A stretch of 64,000 nucleotides of DNA from Streptomyces sp. NBC_01264 (GTDB lineage: Bacteria; Actinomycetota; Actinomycetes; Streptomycetales; Streptomycetaceae). Where the stretch lies: positions 2,914,001 through 2,978,000 of the forward strand of contig NZ_JAPEOX010000001.1 in the NCBI RefSeq assembly GCF_026340675.1, given 5' to 3'. The position numbers and the translations under genes were made by a program. This document shows positions 17,606-27,119 of the stretch, piece by piece. The notes below the pieces were generated by a model. The model was not told the origin of the DNA. It did no database searches and saw only the letters and a program-made list of their open reading frames with translations. Position 1 is the stretch's first letter. Each line of letters starts with the position of its first letter.

Positions 17606-18336
17606 GCGGAGACCACCTTCAGGGCTTCTTCGAGCGTGAACGCCTTGGCGTACAGGGCCTTGCCTACGATGGCGCCCTCGACGCCCGCCCCGACGAGCCC
17701 GGCCAGTGCGCGCAGGTCGTCGAGGGAGGAGATGCCGCCGGAGGCCACGACGGGCCGGTCGGTGGCGGCGCAGACGTTCTTCAGCAGCTCCAGGTTGGGG
17801 CCGGTGAGGGTGCCGTCCTTGCCGATGTCGGTGACGACGTACCGGGCGCAGCCCTCGGAGTCCAGGCGCGCGAGGGTCTCGTAGAGGTCCCCGCCCTCGC
17901 TGGTCCAGCCGCGGCCCTTGAGGGTGGTGCCGCGCACGTCGAGGCCCACCGCGATCTTGTCACCGTGCTCGGCGATGGCCTTGGCGGCCCACTCGGGGGT
18001 CTCCAGGGCGGCGGTGCCCAGGTTGACGCGGGTGCAGCCGGTGGCGAGGGCCGCGGCGAGCGAGGCGTCGTCGCGGATGCCGCCGGACAGCTCGACCTTG
18101 ATGTCCATGGCGCCGGTGATCTCGGCGACGAGCGCGCGGTTGTCACCGGTCCCGAAGGCGGCGTCCAGGTCGACCAGGTGCAGCCATTCGGCGCCGGCGG
18201 ACTGCCAGGCGAGGGCGGCCTGGAGCGGGGAGCCGTAGGAGGTCTCGCTGCCGGACACGCCGTGCACGAGGCGGACGGCCTGGCCGTCGCGGACGTCGAC
18301 GGCGGGGAGCAGTTCGAGCTTCTTCGACGTCGTCAT
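17602..18336 (-). CDS. priA: Bifunctional ProFAR/PRA isomerase (HisA/TrpF)
   Basis: 244-residue beta/alpha barrel of the actinobacterial PriA type, which isomerises ProFAR in histidine synthesis and PRA in tryptophan synthesis. Motifs: [20 protein letters not shown], with the first catalytic Asp; [55 protein letters not shown], with the second catalytic Asp; and [14 protein letters not shown]. The ATG at 18336 shares one base with the hisH stop (TGATG). That no trpF lies among the trp genes of this window agrees with the dual role known for this genus. Confidence 0.95.
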   Translation of the reverse strand: MTTSKKLELLPAVDVRDGQAVRLVHGVSGSETSYGSPLQAALAWQSAGAEWLHLVDLDAAFGTGDNRALVAEITGAMDIKVELSGGIRDDASLAAALATGCTRVNLGTAALETPEWAAKAIAEHGDKIAVGLDVRGTTLKGRGWTSEGGDLYETLARLDSEGCARYVVTDIGKDGTLTGPNLELLKNVCAATDRPVVASGGISSLDDLRALAGLVGAGVEGAIVGKALYAKAFTLEEALKVVSA

Positions 18337-18986
18337 CACAGGGTCTCGATCCAGTTGGTGAGGAGCTGGGCGCCGGCGTCCCCGGACTTCTCGGGGTGGA
18401 ACTGGGTGGCCCACAGGGCCCCGTTCTCCACCGCCGCGACGAACCGCTCGCCGTGCGTGGCCCAGGTGACCTTGGGGGCCTTGATCAGCGGGTTGGTGAC
18501 TTCCAGCGACCAGTCGTGGGCCGCGTAGGAGTGCACGAAGTAGAAGCGGGCGTCCTCGTCCAGGCCGGCGAAGGCCTGGCTGTCGGCGGGCGCGTCCACC
18601 GTGTTCCAGCCCATGTGGGGGACGATCGGGGCCTGGAGCGGGCCGACCGTGCCGGGCCACTCGTCCAGTCCCTCGGTCTCCACGCCGTGCTCGATGCCGC
18701 GCTCGAAGAGGATCTGCATGCCGACGCAGATGCCCATGACCGGACGGCCGCCGGAGAGCCGGCGGCCGATGATCCAGTCGCCGCGCGCGTCCTTGAGCCC
18801 CTGCATGCAGGCGGAGAAGGCGCCGACGCCGGGGACGAGGAGTCCGTCGGCGTCCATGGCCTTGTCGTAGTCGCGGGTGATCTCCACGTCCGCGCCGGCG
18901 CGCGCGAGGGCGCGCTCGGCGGAGCGGACGTTGCCGAAGCCGTAGTCGAAGACGACGACCTTCTTGGTGGGGGTCAAAGCACTCAC
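18336..18986 (-). CDS. hisH: Imidazole glycerol phosphate synthase glutaminase subunit
   Basis: 216-residue class I glutamine amidotransferase supplying ammonia to HisF. The nucleophile is in [16 protein letters not shown]; the catalytic His-Glu pair is in [14 protein letters not shown]. The N-terminus is [18 protein letters not shown]. The start is the GTG at 18986, which has AGGGG eight bases upstream and overlaps the stop of the 55-codon ORF by four bases. The longer frame (to 19028) would run into that ORF. Confidence 0.96.
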   Translation of the reverse strand: MSALTPTKKVVVFDYGFGNVRSAERALARAGADVEITRDYDKAMDADGLLVPGVGAFSACMQGLKDARGDWIIGRRLSGGRPVMGICVGMQILFERGIEHGVETEGLDEWPGTVGPLQAPIVPHMGWNTVDAPADSQAFAGLDEDARFYFVHSYAAHDWSLEVTNPLIKAPKVTWATHGERFVAAVENGALWATQFHPEKSGDAGAQLLTNWIETL

Positions 18987-19150
18987 TCCCAAATCCCCTG
19001 GATCCGCAGCACTCCGGCGGCCAGGCACATCGCGGAGCCGAGGGCGAGCAGGACGACGACGGACGTGGAGATCTTCTGCTTCTTGAAGGAATAGGCGCCA
19101 CCGGCCAGGAACAGGCCGAGGAAGATCAGGATCGAGTTGAGCCCGTTCAC
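18983..19150 (-). CDS. 55-residue membrane protein inside the his operon
   Basis: I translated this from the gap between hisB and hisH: GTG at 19150, TGA at 18985-18983 overlapping the hisH GTG. The product begins [20 protein letters not shown], then SFKKQKIS, then [20 protein letters not shown], and ends RIQGIWE. That gives two transmembrane helices separated by a short basic turn. It starts one base after the hisB stop, so it fills the gap exactly and looks translated. Codon third positions are GC-rich like its neighbours. I recognise no known family; its coupling to hisH and hisB argues it is real. Function unknown. Confidence 0.75.
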   Translation of the reverse strand: MNGLNSILIFLGLFLAGGAYSFKKQKISTSVVVLLALGSAMCLAAGVLRIQGIWE

Positions 19151-19151
19151 G

Positions 19152-19745
19152 CTAGAGGGCGCCCTTCGTGGAAGGCAGGATCCCGGCGGCGCGCGGGTCG
19201 AACTCGGCGGCGTAGCGCAGGGCCCGGGCCAGCGCCTTGAACTGGCACTCCACGATGTGGTGGGCGTTGCGGCCGTACGGCACGTGGATGTGCAGGGCGA
19301 TCTGGGCCTGCGCGACGAAGGACTCGAAGATGTGCCGGGTCATCGTCGTGTCGTACGAGCCGATCATCGGCGCCATGTTCTCGGGCTCGGTGTGCACGAG
19401 GTACGGGCGGCCGGACAGGTCGACGGTCACCTGGGCGAGGGACTCGTCGAGCGGCACGGTGCAGTTGCCGAAGCGGTAGATGCCGACCTTGTCGCCGAGG
19501 GCCTGCTTGAAGGCGGCGCCGAGCGCCAGCGCGCTGTCCTCGATGGTGTGGTGGCTGTCGATGTGCAGGTCGCCCTCGGTCTTGACCGTGAGGTCGAAGA
19601 GGCCGTGGCGGCCGAGCTGGTCGAGCATGTGGTCGTAGAAGCCCACGCCCGTCGAGACGTCGACCTTGCCGGTGCCGTCGAGGTTTATCTCGACGAGGAC
19701 CGAGGTCTCCTTCGTGGTCCGTTCGACCCGTCCGATGCGGCTCAT
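19152..19745 (-). CDS. hisB: Imidazoleglycerol-phosphate dehydratase
   Basis: 197-residue stand-alone dehydratase without the histidinol-phosphatase domain found in enterobacteria. Metal-binding motifs: [31 protein letters not shown], with the HHxxED signature; and [20 protein letters not shown], the second HHxx[20 protein letters not shown] lies between. The ATG at 19745 overlaps the hisC stop by four bases. It catalyses dehydration of IGP to imidazole-acetol phosphate, the HisC substrate. Confidence 0.97.
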   Translation of the reverse strand: MSRIGRVERTTKETSVLVEINLDGTGKVDVSTGVGFYDHMLDQLGRHGLFDLTVKTEGDLHIDSHHTIEDSALALGAAFKQALGDKVGIYRFGNCTVPLDESLAQVTVDLSGRPYLVHTEPENMAPMIGSYDTTMTRHIFESFVAQAQIALHIHVPYGRNAHHIVECQFKALARALRYAAEFDPRAAGILPSTKGAL

Positions 19746-20899
19746 GCGTGCTGCTCCTTCTTCAGTGCGCGAACCGCTTCCAGGAACGCGTCGTTCTCGG
19801 CCGGGGTGCCCGCGGTGACCCGCAGCCATCCCGGTACGCCGTTGTCCCGGACCAGGACGCCCTGGTCGAGGATCTTCTGCCAGGCGGTGTGGGAGTTCTC
19901 GAACCGGCCGAACTGTACGAAGTTCGAGTCGGAGTCGGTGACCTCGAAGCCGATCCCCCGCAGCTCGGTGACCAGGCGGTCCCGCTCGGCCTTGAGCTGC
20001 TCGACGTAGCCGAGCAGGGTGTCGGTGAATTCCAGGGCGGCCAGCGCGGTCGCCTGGGTGACGGCCGACAGGTGGTACGGCAGGCGTACGAGCTGTACGG
20101 CGTCCACGACGGCGGGGTGCGCGGCCAGGTAGCCCAGGCGCAGTCCGGCGGCGCCGAAGGCCTTGGACATGGTCCGGGAGATCACCAGGTTGGGGCGGCC
20201 CTCGATCAGCGGCAGCAGCGAGTCCCGGTGGCTGAACTCCACGTAGGCCTCGTCCACGATGACCAGGCTGGGCCGGGCCGCCTGCGCGGCCTCGTAGAGG
20301 GCCAGGACCGTCTCCGCCCCGACCGCGGTGCCCGTGGGGTTGTTGGGCGAGGTGATGAAGACGACGTCGGGCGCGTGCTCCGTGATGGCGCGCTCGGCGG
20401 CCTCCACGTCGATGGTGAAGTCCTCCCGGCGCGGCCCGGAGATCCAGTCGGTCCCGGTGCCGCGCGCGATCAGCGCGTGCATCGAGTACGAGGGCTCGAA
20501 GCCGATCGCGGTGCGGCCGGGCCCGCCGAAGGTCTGCAGCAGCTGCTGGAGGACCTCGTTGGAGCCGTTGGCGGCCCATACGTTCTCGCGCGCGACCGGG
20601 TGCTTGCCGGTACGGGTGAGGTAGGCGGCGAGCTCGGTGCGCAGCTCGACCGCGTCCCGGTCGGGGTACCGGTTGAGGGTGCGGGCGGCCTCGGCGACGC
20701 GCTCGGCGATGCGGGCGACGAGAGGCTCGGGCAGGCCGTACGGGTTCTCGTTGGTGTTGAGCTGGACGGGCACGTCCAGCTGCGGGGCGCCGTACGGGGT
20801 CTTGCCGCGGAGCTCGTCCCGGATGGGGAGGTCGTCGATGCCGATGACGGCCTCGGCGCCGGTGGCGGTGCCGTCCGTGCTGTCAGTGGTGCCGGTCAT
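19742..20899 (-). CDS. hisC: Histidinol-phosphate aminotransferase
   Basis: 385-residue class II PLP aminotransferase. Motifs: [19 protein letters not shown] at the N-terminus; [47 protein letters not shown] with the PLP-contacting Asp and Tyr; [20 protein letters not shown] with the Schiff-base Lys; and [19 protein letters not shown]. Its start overlaps the hisD stop by four bases. The first 25 residues ([13 protein letters not shown]) are a flexible extension. Confidence 0.97.
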   Translation of the reverse strand: MTGTTDSTDGTATGAEAVIGIDDLPIRDELRGKTPYGAPQLDVPVQLNTNENPYGLPEPLVARIAERVAEAARTLNRYPDRDAVELRTELAAYLTRTGKHPVARENVWAANGSNEVLQQLLQTFGGPGRTAIGFEPSYSMHALIARGTGTDWISGPRREDFTIDVEAAERAITEHAPDVVFITSPNNPTGTAVGAETVLALYEAAQAARPSLVIVDEAYVEFSHRDSLLPLIEGRPNLVISRTMSKAFGAAGLRLGYLAAHPAVVDAVQLVRLPYHLSAVTQATALAALEFTDTLLGYVEQLKAERDRLVTELRGIGFEVTDSDSNFVQFGRFENSHTAWQKILDQGVLVRDNGVPGWLRVTAGTPAENDAFLEAVRALKKEQHA

Positions 20900-22227
20900 G
20901 CCTGCGGAACCTTCCAACCGAATCGTGCCTTGAGAGCCGCGCCGTGCGCGGGCAGGTCCTCGGCCTCGGCGAGGGTCACCACGTGGTGGGTGACCTCGGC
21001 GAGGGCGTCGCGCGTGTAGTCCACGATGTGGATGCCGCGCAGGAAGGACTGCACGGACAGGCCCGAGGAGTGGCAGGCGCAGCCGCCGGTGGGCAGTACG
21101 TGGTTGGAGCCGGCGCAGTAGTCGCCGAGCGAGACCGGGGACCACGGGCCGACGAAGATCGCTCCGGCGTTGCGCACACGGGCTGCCCAGGCGGCCGCGT
21201 CGGCGGTCTGGATCTCCAGGTGCTCGGCGCCGTACGCGTCGACGACCTTGAGGCCGTCCTCCAGGCTGTCGACCAGCACGATCGCGGACTGGCGGCCGGC
21301 CAGCGCGGGCTTGATCCGGTCCTCGATGTGCTTGGTGGCCGCGACCTGCGGCTCCAGCTCCTTCTCGACGGCGGCCGCGAGCTCCTCGGAGTCCGTGACG
21401 AGCACGGCGGCGGCCAGCGGGTCGTGCTCGGCCTGGCTGATCAGGTCGGCGGCGACGTGCACCGGGTCGGCCGTGGAGTCGGCGAGGACCGCGATCTCGG
21501 TCGGGCCGGCCTCGGTGTCGATGCCGATCCTGCCGGTGAAGTAGCGCTTGGCGGCGGCGACCCAGATGTTGCCGGGGCCCGTCACCATGTTGGCGGGAGG
21601 ACACCCGTCCTCGCCGGTGGTTCCGTACGCGAACATCGCGACGGCCTGGGCGCCGCCCGCCGCGTACACCTCGTCCACGCCGAGCAGCGCGCAGGCGGCC
21701 AGGATCGTCGGGTGCGGCAGTCCGCCGAAGTCGGCCTGCGGCGGGGACGCGAGCGCGATGGACCGCACGCCCGCCTCCTGGGCCGGGACCACGTTCATGA
21801 CGACGGAGGACGGGTACACCGAGCGGCCGCCCGGGGCGTACAGCCCCACGCGCTCCACCGGAACCCACTTCTCGGTCACCGTTCCGCCGGGGACCACCTG
21901 GGTGGTGTGCTCGGTGCGGCGCTGGCCCCGGTGCACGATCCGGGCGCGCCGGATCGACTCTTCCAGAGCGGCGCGGACGGCCGGGTCGAGCTGCTCCAGA
22001 GCGGTCCGCAGCGCCTCGACGGGCACCCTGACCTGCTTGAGCTCCACCCCGTCGAACTTCTGCGCGTACTCGATCAGCGCCGCCGTCCCACGATGGTGGA
22101 CGTCCTCGCAGATGGGCCGCACCTTCTCCAGGGCGGCTTCCACGTCGAACTCGGCACGGGGCAGCAGATCGCGCAGGGCGCCACCCTCGGGGAGGGAGTC
22201 ACCGCGCAGGTCGATACGAGAGATCAC
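20896..22227 (-). CDS. hisD: Histidinol dehydrogenase
   Basis: 443-residue NAD- and zinc-dependent enzyme oxidising L-histidinol to histidine in two steps. Motifs: [88 protein letters not shown] with zinc and catalytic residues; and [23 protein letters not shown] start at 22227. It is the first gene of the his operon (hisD-C-B-orf-hisH-priA-ridA-hisF-MFS). The roughly 150-base gap upstream, shared with a divergent gene, carries a palindrome that could be the operon's control site. Confidence 0.97.
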   Translation of the reverse strand: MISRIDLRGDSLPEGGALRDLLPRAEFDVEAALEKVRPICEDVHHRGTAALIEYAQKFDGVELKQVRVPVEALRTALEQLDPAVRAALEESIRRARIVHRGQRRTEHTTQVVPGGTVTEKWVPVERVGLYAPGGRSVYPSSVVMNVVPAQEAGVRSIALASPPQADFGGLPHPTILAACALLGVDEVYAAGGAQAVAMFAYGTTGEDGCPPANMVTGPGNIWVAAAKRYFTGRIGIDTEAGPTEIAVLADSTADPVHVAADLISQAEHDPLAAAVLVTDSEELAAAVEKELEPQVAATKHIEDRIKPALAGRQSAIVLVDSLEDGLKVVDAYGAEHLEIQTADAAAWAARVRNAGAIFVGPWSPVSLGDYCAGSNHVLPTGGCACHSSGLSVQSFLRGIHIVDYTRDALAEVTHHVVTLAEAEDLPAHGAALKARFGWKVPQA

Positions 22228-22267
22228 CCGGCAATTCTCTCAGACCGCCCAGCGCCACCGTTCGTCC

Positions 22268-22284
22268 GTATCACTGGCTGATAC
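22268..22284. promoter_or_regulatory. Palindrome upstream of hisD, candidate his operator
   Basis: GTATCA-CTGGC-TGATAC is a perfect 6-bp inverted repeat with a 5-base centre, 41-57 bases before the hisD start codon in the divergent intergenic region. Its size and symmetry are typical of dimeric repressor sites; the binding protein is unknown. Confidence 0.5.
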
Positions 22285-22375
22285 AAGCCACGGACGTTTC
22301 CCGATGTCACAGCGGCCCTCTAGCGTGCGGGTAGGCGCGGTGGGTGTCCGCGCGGACGAGCGGAGGGGGGCCGCC

Positions 22376-23980
22376 ATGGCCGAAGCACGCCCGGACGGGG
22401 CACCGGACGATCTCACCGGCCCCGAACGGCTCATGTGGGACGCGTACCGGACCGGCAGCGTCTGCGATCTCAGCACCCGCACCGCCGAGCGGGACGATCC
22501 GCACGCCGACCGGGTCTGGGGCCCCGGGCGCAGCGTCCGCGCGGACGTGGTGGCCCTGCTGCTGCTCCACGGACCGGGCCCGGTGCCGGGCCGGGTGGCC
22601 TCCCTGAAACTGCGCGGCGTCCGGATCACGGGCCGCCTCGACCTCTCCGGGGGCACGGTCACCCCGTACGTGGAGCTCCAGTCCTGCCGCTTCGACGGCG
22701 AGGTGCAGCTCTCCGAGACCCGCTTCGGCACCCTGCGCCTGGTCAACTGCGCGATACCCCGGCTGGAGGCGGCCCGCCTGCAGACGGAAGGCGACCTGCA
22801 CCTGCCGCGCTGCCGGGTGGCGCGCGGGATCCGGCTGACCGACGCGCAGATCGGCACCGACCTGCTGATCAGCGAGGCGGTGCTGCAGCGCGACAACAAG
22901 GGGCGGGCCCTGGCCGCCGACGGCATGTCGGTGGCGCAGGACTTCCAGGGCGAGCTGCTGCGGACCTACGGGGAGGTGAGCCTGCGCGGAGCCAAGGTCG
23001 GCGTGTCGATGAGCCTGCGCGGGGCCCGCCTGATCAATCCGGCCGGGAAGCGGGCGCTGAACGCCCCGCAGCTCACCGTCGAGCGCACCCTCTACCTGAC
23101 CTCCATAGCCCTGGACTACACCCTGGGCGACTCCGGTTCCTCCACTCCCCCCTACGGGCAGGGCCACACCCCGCTGCGGGGCCGGCCCGCGCAGCACTTC
23201 GAGTGCCGGGGCGGCCTGCGGCTGGACGACGGCCGCTTCGGGGACGCCGTGGACTTCTACGGGGCCCGGTTCACCCTCACGGAGGACCAGGAGATCTCGC
23301 TGCGCCGCATCCACACCCCGGAGCTGCGGTTCGTGGGCGAGCGCCCGGAGCGGGGACGGGTGGTGCTGTCGGGCTCGCAGGTGGTCAAGCTCGTGGACAT
23401 GGTCACGAGCTGGCCGGCCCGCCCGGGCCGGCTGTCCATCGAGGGATTCGCCTACGAGAACCTCGCGCCCCGGGGCCTCTTCCCGCCGGCCCGCCGGCTG
23501 GAGTGGGTCGAGGCGGCCACCCCCGAGTACTCCCCGGAACCGTACGAACGGCTCGCCGCGGTCCTGCGGGCCTCAGGGGAGGACTCGGACGCCCGCGGGG
23601 TGCTGCTGGCCAAACAGCGGCGCCGACGGGCGACGCTGCCGCCGGCGCTGCGCGCGTGGGGCTACCTGCAGGACTGGACGGTGGTCTACGGCTACCGGCC
23701 GGGCCGGGCGGCGCTGTGGATGGCCGTGCTGTGGGCGGCCGGAGCCGTGCTCTTCGCCGTGCACGGCGAGCCGCCGCCGGTCAAGGCGGACGAGCACCCC
23801 GACTGGGACGCGGCGCTGTTCGCCCTGGACCTGCTGCTGCCGGTGATCGACCTGGGCCTGCAGGACCAGTGGATCCTGCGGGGCGGCTGGCAGTGGGTCA
23901 CGACGGCCCTGGTCATCCTGGGCTGGATCCTGGCCACGACGGTCGCGGCGGGAGCCTCCCGCGTCCTGAGGCGGGGATGA
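22376..23980 (+). CDS. Beta-solenoid (pentapeptide-like) protein with C-terminal membrane anchor
   Basis: 534-residue protein. From about residue 80 to 370 there are repeated short strands such as LKLRGVRITGRLDLSGGTV, ELQSCRFDGEVQLSETRFG and VSLRGAKVGVSMSLRGARL, giving the periodicity of a right-handed beta-helix related to pentapeptide repeats. Two transmembrane helices follow near the C-terminus (AALWMAVLWAAGAVLFAV and WVTTALVILGWILATTVAA), flanked by an Arg-rich segment. Homologues are often labelled membrane-associated oxidoreductase, but I see no cofactor motif to support that. The ATG at 22376 has GGAGGGGGG upstream. It is divergent from hisD; function unknown. Confidence 0.75.
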   Translation: MAEARPDGAPDDLTGPERLMWDAYRTGSVCDLSTRTAERDDPHADRVWGPGRSVRADVVALLLLHGPGPVPGRVASLKLRGVRITGRLDLSGGTVTPYVELQSCRFDGEVQLSETRFGTLRLVNCAIPRLEAARLQTEGDLHLPRCRVARGIRLTDAQIGTDLLISEAVLQRDNKGRALAADGMSVAQDFQGELLRTYGEVSLRGAKVGVSMSLRGARLINPAGKRALNAPQLTVERTLYLTSIALDYTLGDSGSSTPPYGQGHTPLRGRPAQHFECRGGLRLDDGRFGDAVDFYGARFTLTEDQEISLRRIHTPELRFVGERPERGRVVLSGSQVVKLVDMVTSWPARPGRLSIEGFAYENLAPRGLFPPARRLEWVEAATPEYSPEPYERLAAVLRASGEDSDARGVLLAKQRRRRATLPPALRAWGYLQDWTVVYGYRPGRAALWMAVLWAAGAVLFAVHGEPPPVKADEHPDWDAALFALDLLLPVIDLGLQDQWILRGGWQWVTTALVILGWILATTVAAGASRVLRRG

Positions 23981-24037
23981 CGGCAGGGGGTGTCCCAGGG
24001 ACACGCCCTACGGCCCCCGGCCACTACCCTGTGCCTC

Positions 24038-24775
24038 GTGACCACCGTTCGCCTGCCCCTCTTCCCGCTGAACTCGGTGCTGTTCCCGGGACTCGTCCTC
24101 CCGCTGAACATCTTCGAGGAGCGTTATCGCGCCATGATGCGCGAGCTGCTGCAGGCGGGAGAGGACGAGCCCCGCCGCTTCGCGGTCGTCGCGATCCGCG
24201 ACGGCCGGGAGGTCGCCCCGACCGCGCCCGGCCTGCCCGACCAGACGGCCGTGCCTGAGCGCGGCCCGGCCGCCGGTTTCGGCGCGGACCCGGTCCAGGC
24301 CTTCCACCGGGTGGGCTGCATCGCGGACGCGGCCTCCATCCGGGAACGGGAGGACGGCAGCTTCGAGGTGATGGCCACCGGCACGGTCCGGGTCCGGCTG
24401 CTGTCGGTCGACGCGTCCGGCCCGTTCCTCGTGGCGGAGCTGGAGGAGCTCCCGGAGGACGCGGGCGACGGCGCGGGCGCGCTGGCGGAGGGCGTGCTGC
24501 GGGCGTTCCGCACGTACCAGAAGCGGCTCGCGGGAGCCCGCGAACGGTCCCTGACCGGCATGGACCTCCCCGACGAGCCCTCGGTGGTCTCGTACCTGGT
24601 CGCGGCTGCCGCGGTGCTGGACATCCCGGCGAAGCAGCGCCTGCTCCAGGCCCCGGACACGGCGACCCGCCTCGCGGAGGAGCTGAAGCTGCTGCGCAGC
24701 GAGACGGCCGTCATCCGCCACCTCCCCTCGCTCCCGGCCGTGGACCTCACCCGCGCGCCGACGAGCCCCAACTGA
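24038..24775 (+). CDS. LON peptidase substrate-binding domain protein
   Basis: 245-residue stand-alone LON N-terminal domain with no ATPase or protease part. It opens RLPLFPLNSVLFPGLVLPLN and IFEERYRAMMRELL, the domain signature. GCIADAASIREREDGSFEVM and GTVRVRLLSVD follow, and the C-terminal helices contain VVSYLVAAAAVLDIPAKQRLL. The GTG at 24038 gives this N-terminus. Probably cytoplasmic; the partner or substrate is not known. It is in the same orientation as the preceding and following genes, 20 bases from ybaK. Confidence 0.85.
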   Translation: MTTVRLPLFPLNSVLFPGLVLPLNIFEERYRAMMRELLQAGEDEPRRFAVVAIRDGREVAPTAPGLPDQTAVPERGPAAGFGADPVQAFHRVGCIADAASIREREDGSFEVMATGTVRVRLLSVDASGPFLVAELEELPEDAGDGAGALAEGVLRAFRTYQKRLAGARERSLTGMDLPDEPSVVSYLVAAAAVLDIPAKQRLLQAPDTATRLAEELKLLRSETAVIRHLPSLPAVDLTRAPTSPN

Positions 24776-24795
24776 CGCGATCCGACGAGGGACCC

Positions 24796-25284
24796 ATGGC
24801 GAAGAAGAAACCGGCGGGCACTCCGGCGATCGTGGCCCTGACGGCGGCCGGCGCCGCATTCACCGTGCACGCCTACGAGCACGACCCGGCCCACCCCTCC
24901 TACGGCGAGGAGGCGGCCCAGGCCCTCGGGGTCTCCCCCGCGCAGGTCTTCAAGACCCTCCTCGCCGACGTGGACGGCTCCCTGGTGGTCGCGGTGGTCC
25001 CGGTCTCGGGGAGCCTCGATCTGAAGGCCCTGGCCGCCGCGGTGGGCGGCAAGCGGGCGGCGATGGCCGATCCGGCCCTGGCCGAGCGCACCACGGGCTA
25101 CGTCCTGGGCGGCATCTCCCCCCTGGGCCAGCGCAAGCGCCTCCCCACGGTCCTGGACGCCTCGGCCTCCGGCTTCCCCACGATCTGCGTCTCGGCGGGC
25201 CGCCGCGGCCTGGAGGTCGAACTGGCCCCGGCCACCCTGGCCGCCCTGACCTCGGCCCCCCTGGCCCCGATCGCCCGGGCGTAG
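24796..25284 (+). CDS. ybaK: Cys-tRNA(Pro)/Cys-tRNA(Cys) deacylase, YbaK/EbsC type
   Basis: 162-residue trans-editing enzyme that hydrolyses mischarged Cys-tRNA(Pro). Motifs: HAYEHDPAHPSYGEEAAQAL; VFKTLLADVDGSLVVAVVPV, with the conserved Lys used for substrate binding; GGKRAAMADPALAERTTGYV; GGISPLGQRKRLPTVLDASA; and ICVSAGRRGLEVELAP. Length matches the family. The ATG at 24796 follows GACGAGGGACCC. It ends just before a composite repeat between convergent genes. Confidence 0.93.
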   Translation: MAKKKPAGTPAIVALTAAGAAFTVHAYEHDPAHPSYGEEAAQALGVSPAQVFKTLLADVDGSLVVAVVPVSGSLDLKALAAAVGGKRAAMADPALAERTTGYVLGGISPLGQRKRLPTVLDASASGFPTICVSAGRRGLEVELAPATLAALTSAPLAPIARA

Positions 25285-25292
25285 CGCCCCCG

Positions 25293-25424
25293 GCCCTGCG
25301 GGGCGGAGTCCTCAAACGCCGGCGGGGCTGGATGTATCCAGCCCCGCCGGCGTTTGAGGCGCGGGGTCTGGGGCGGAGCCCCAGGGAACGGGCGAAGGGC
25401 GGGTAGGGGACAGCCCCGCAGGGC
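25293..25424. repeat. Composite inverted repeat, copy B
   Basis: Between convergent ybaK and the DUF2567-like gene. The central hairpin at 25310-25359 has perfect 23-bp arms, opening CCTCAAACGCCGGCGGGGC, and a TGTA loop. It is followed by a small GGGGTCTGGGGCGGAGCCCC stem and the 28-base core GGGAACGGGCGAAGGGCGGG... at 25384-25411. Remnants of the left arm (GGCCCTGCGGGGC) precede the hairpin. Confidence 0.9.
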
Positions 25425-25443
25425 ACCTCTCCCGAGCCGGGGG

Positions 25444-26142
25444 CTACGGGCGCGGAGGCTCCGTGCCGGACGGGTCCGGGGACGGCCCCGGGGAGTCGGC
25501 CGGGCCCGCAGGGGCCTGGTAGTACCCGGACGGCCACACCCCGGGCTCCGGCGCCGGATCCCGCGTCCCCCACAGCGCCGTCAGGGCGAGGTGGACGACG
25601 ACCGCCGCCATCGGCCACCCGAGCAGCGCCCCGTGCGCGAGCAGCTCCAGCGGGGCGTCGAAGGGGACACCCTTCCCCGCCTTCCGCGCGGCCGCCACGA
25701 GGTCCGAGGACGGCCCCAGCCACAGACCCACCCGCCAGCCCACCAGCGCCGCGAAGACCGATCCGACCGCGAGCCCGACGACCTGCGCCGCGCCCCCGCT
25801 CCGGCGCCACAGGAAGACGGCCAGCGCGCTCAGCACGCCGAATCCGACGGACAGCAGGAGGAAGGTCCCGTCGGCGCCGATCCGCGCCTCGCTCTCGGTG
25901 TCCCGCAGGAACACCGCCTCACCGTTGGAGACGTACTGCACGCGCGGCGCGAGCCAGACCCACAGCAGCCCGAGGAGCACGCCGGCCACGCCGATCACGA
26001 GGGCGATGGCGGCCCCGTCGCGGATGTCGGACGGGGAGAAGGCGGGCTCGGGCGCGGGCCCGGCCCCAGCCTCTGTCGCAGCGGAAGACGGCTCCGACGG
26101 CGGCTGGTCGGGCTTGTCATAGGGGGTCACGGCTTCGGTCAC
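25444..26142 (-). CDS. Membrane protein, likely DUF2567 family
   Basis: 232-residue protein with an acidic/Pro-rich cytoplasmic N-terminus and about four helices: IALVIGVAGVLLGLLWVWLAP, FLLLSVGFGVLSALAVFLW, VVGLAVGSVFAALVGWRVGLWLG and HGALLGWPMAAVVVHLALTAL. The first loop (VQYVSNGEAVFLRDTESEAR) and overall layout match what I recall for DUF2567. The C-terminus is Pro/Gly-rich. GTG starts at 26148 and 26142 are both possible. Function unknown. It is followed by the ABC exporter genes upstream in the same orientation. Confidence 0.65.
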   Translation of the reverse strand: MTEAVTPYDKPDQPPSEPSSAATEAGAGPAPEPAFSPSDIRDGAAIALVIGVAGVLLGLLWVWLAPRVQYVSNGEAVFLRDTESEARIGADGTFLLLSVGFGVLSALAVFLWRRSGGAAQVVGLAVGSVFAALVGWRVGLWLGPSSDLVAAARKAGKGVPFDAPLELLAHGALLGWPMAAVVVHLALTALWGTRDPAPEPGVWPSGYYQAPAGPADSPGPSPDPSGTEPPRP

Positions 26143-26216
26143 CCCCACATCGTGCCAGGAAGTGTTTGATTTAACGATCGGCGCCGCCACGCCCGCCGCC
26201 ACGCCCCTGGCGGGCC

Positions 26217-27119
26217 TCAGCGGACCGCTGCCCGCCGATAGGCCCAGGTCGCGACGGCCAGGGACAGCGCGCCCACCCCCGCGCACACGCCGAGGTCGAG
26301 GAGGACCGCCGCCCAGTCGGGATGCGGCTCGAAGGTCCGGGCGAACGCCTCCACGCCGTACGTCGACGGCAGCAGGTCCCGGGCCCAGACGATGACGTCC
26401 GGCATCCGCTCGGGCGGCAGCACGCCCAGCAGCAGGGCCGCGGACATGCCGAGCTGTCCGGCGAGGGTGGCCAGCTCCTGCCGGGGGGCGAGCAGGCCCA
26501 GCGCCGCGCCGAGCCCGGCGAGGGCGGCGCCGGCCAGCGGCACCACGGCGGCCAGGATCCACAGTCCGCCCATCGGCAGCCCGAACAGCACGCTGCCGAA
26601 GACGGCCGTCACCAGCGTGCCGGGCAGCGTGAAGGAGGCGTAGGCGGCGGCCGTTCCCAGCACCACGGACGCGGGCGGCACCGGCAGGGTGGCGTAGTGG
26701 TCGAGCCCGCCACTGGCCCGGAGCTGGCCGAAGTACTGCGCGAGCAGGTTCAGCGCGACGAAGGCGACGACCAGCACGGAGGAACCGGCGACGACGGCCC
26801 GCGCCTCGGAGCCCCCGTCGACCACGCCCCGCATCAGGATCATGATCCCGACGGACTGGAAGGTGGCCACGAACAGCAGGGGGATCCGCGAGACCCGCGC
26901 CCGGGACAGCTGGGCCCGGTAGACGGCGGCCAGCGCCGGAAAGAACCGGGCGCGGGGCGCCAGCGGCGCGGCGGCGGAGTGGTGTCGGACCGTGTTCGGC
27001 AAGGCGCCGCCCTGCCCGGCGGTCACGGGCGCGGCGGCGATCGGCACGCCGTTTGCGGGCACGCCGGCCATCGGCGCGGCTCCGATCGGCGCGACGGCGC
27101 CTGCGGGACGGTCGCTCAC
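26217..27119 (-). CDS. ABC-2 type transporter permease
   Basis: 300-residue membrane protein with a roughly 50-residue Ala/Pro-rich cytoplasmic N-terminus and six helices, including LFVATFQSVGIMILM, VLVVAFVALNLLAQY, LPGTLVTAVFGSVLFGLP and LAALGLLAPRQEL-type cores. Residues YGQLRASGGLDHYATLP-like (QLRASGGLDHYATLPV) mark the coupling region seen in drug/lipid ABC-2 exporters. The GTG start overlaps the ATPase stop by four bases. It pairs with the upstream ATPase as an exporter of unknown substrate. Confidence 0.85.
   Translation of the reverse strand: MSDRPAGAVAPIGAAPMAGVPANGVPIAAAPVTAGQGGALPNTVRHHSAAAPLAPRARFFPALAAVYRAQLSRARVSRIPLLFVATFQSVGIMILMRGVVDGGSEARAVVAGSSVLVVAFVALNLLAQYFGQLRASGGLDHYATLPVPPASVVLGTAAAYASFTLPGTLVTAVFGSVLFGLPMGGLWILAAVVPLAGAALAGLGAALGLLAPRQELATLAGQLGMSAALLLGVLPPERMPDVIVWARDLLPSTYGVEAFARTFEPHPDWAAVLLDLGVCAGVGALSLAVATWAYRRAAVR

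Noticed and set aside
22376..23980. Oxidoreductase function for the beta-solenoid protein
   Set aside because: The label exists for homologues, but I find no nucleotide, flavin, haem or metal-binding motif.
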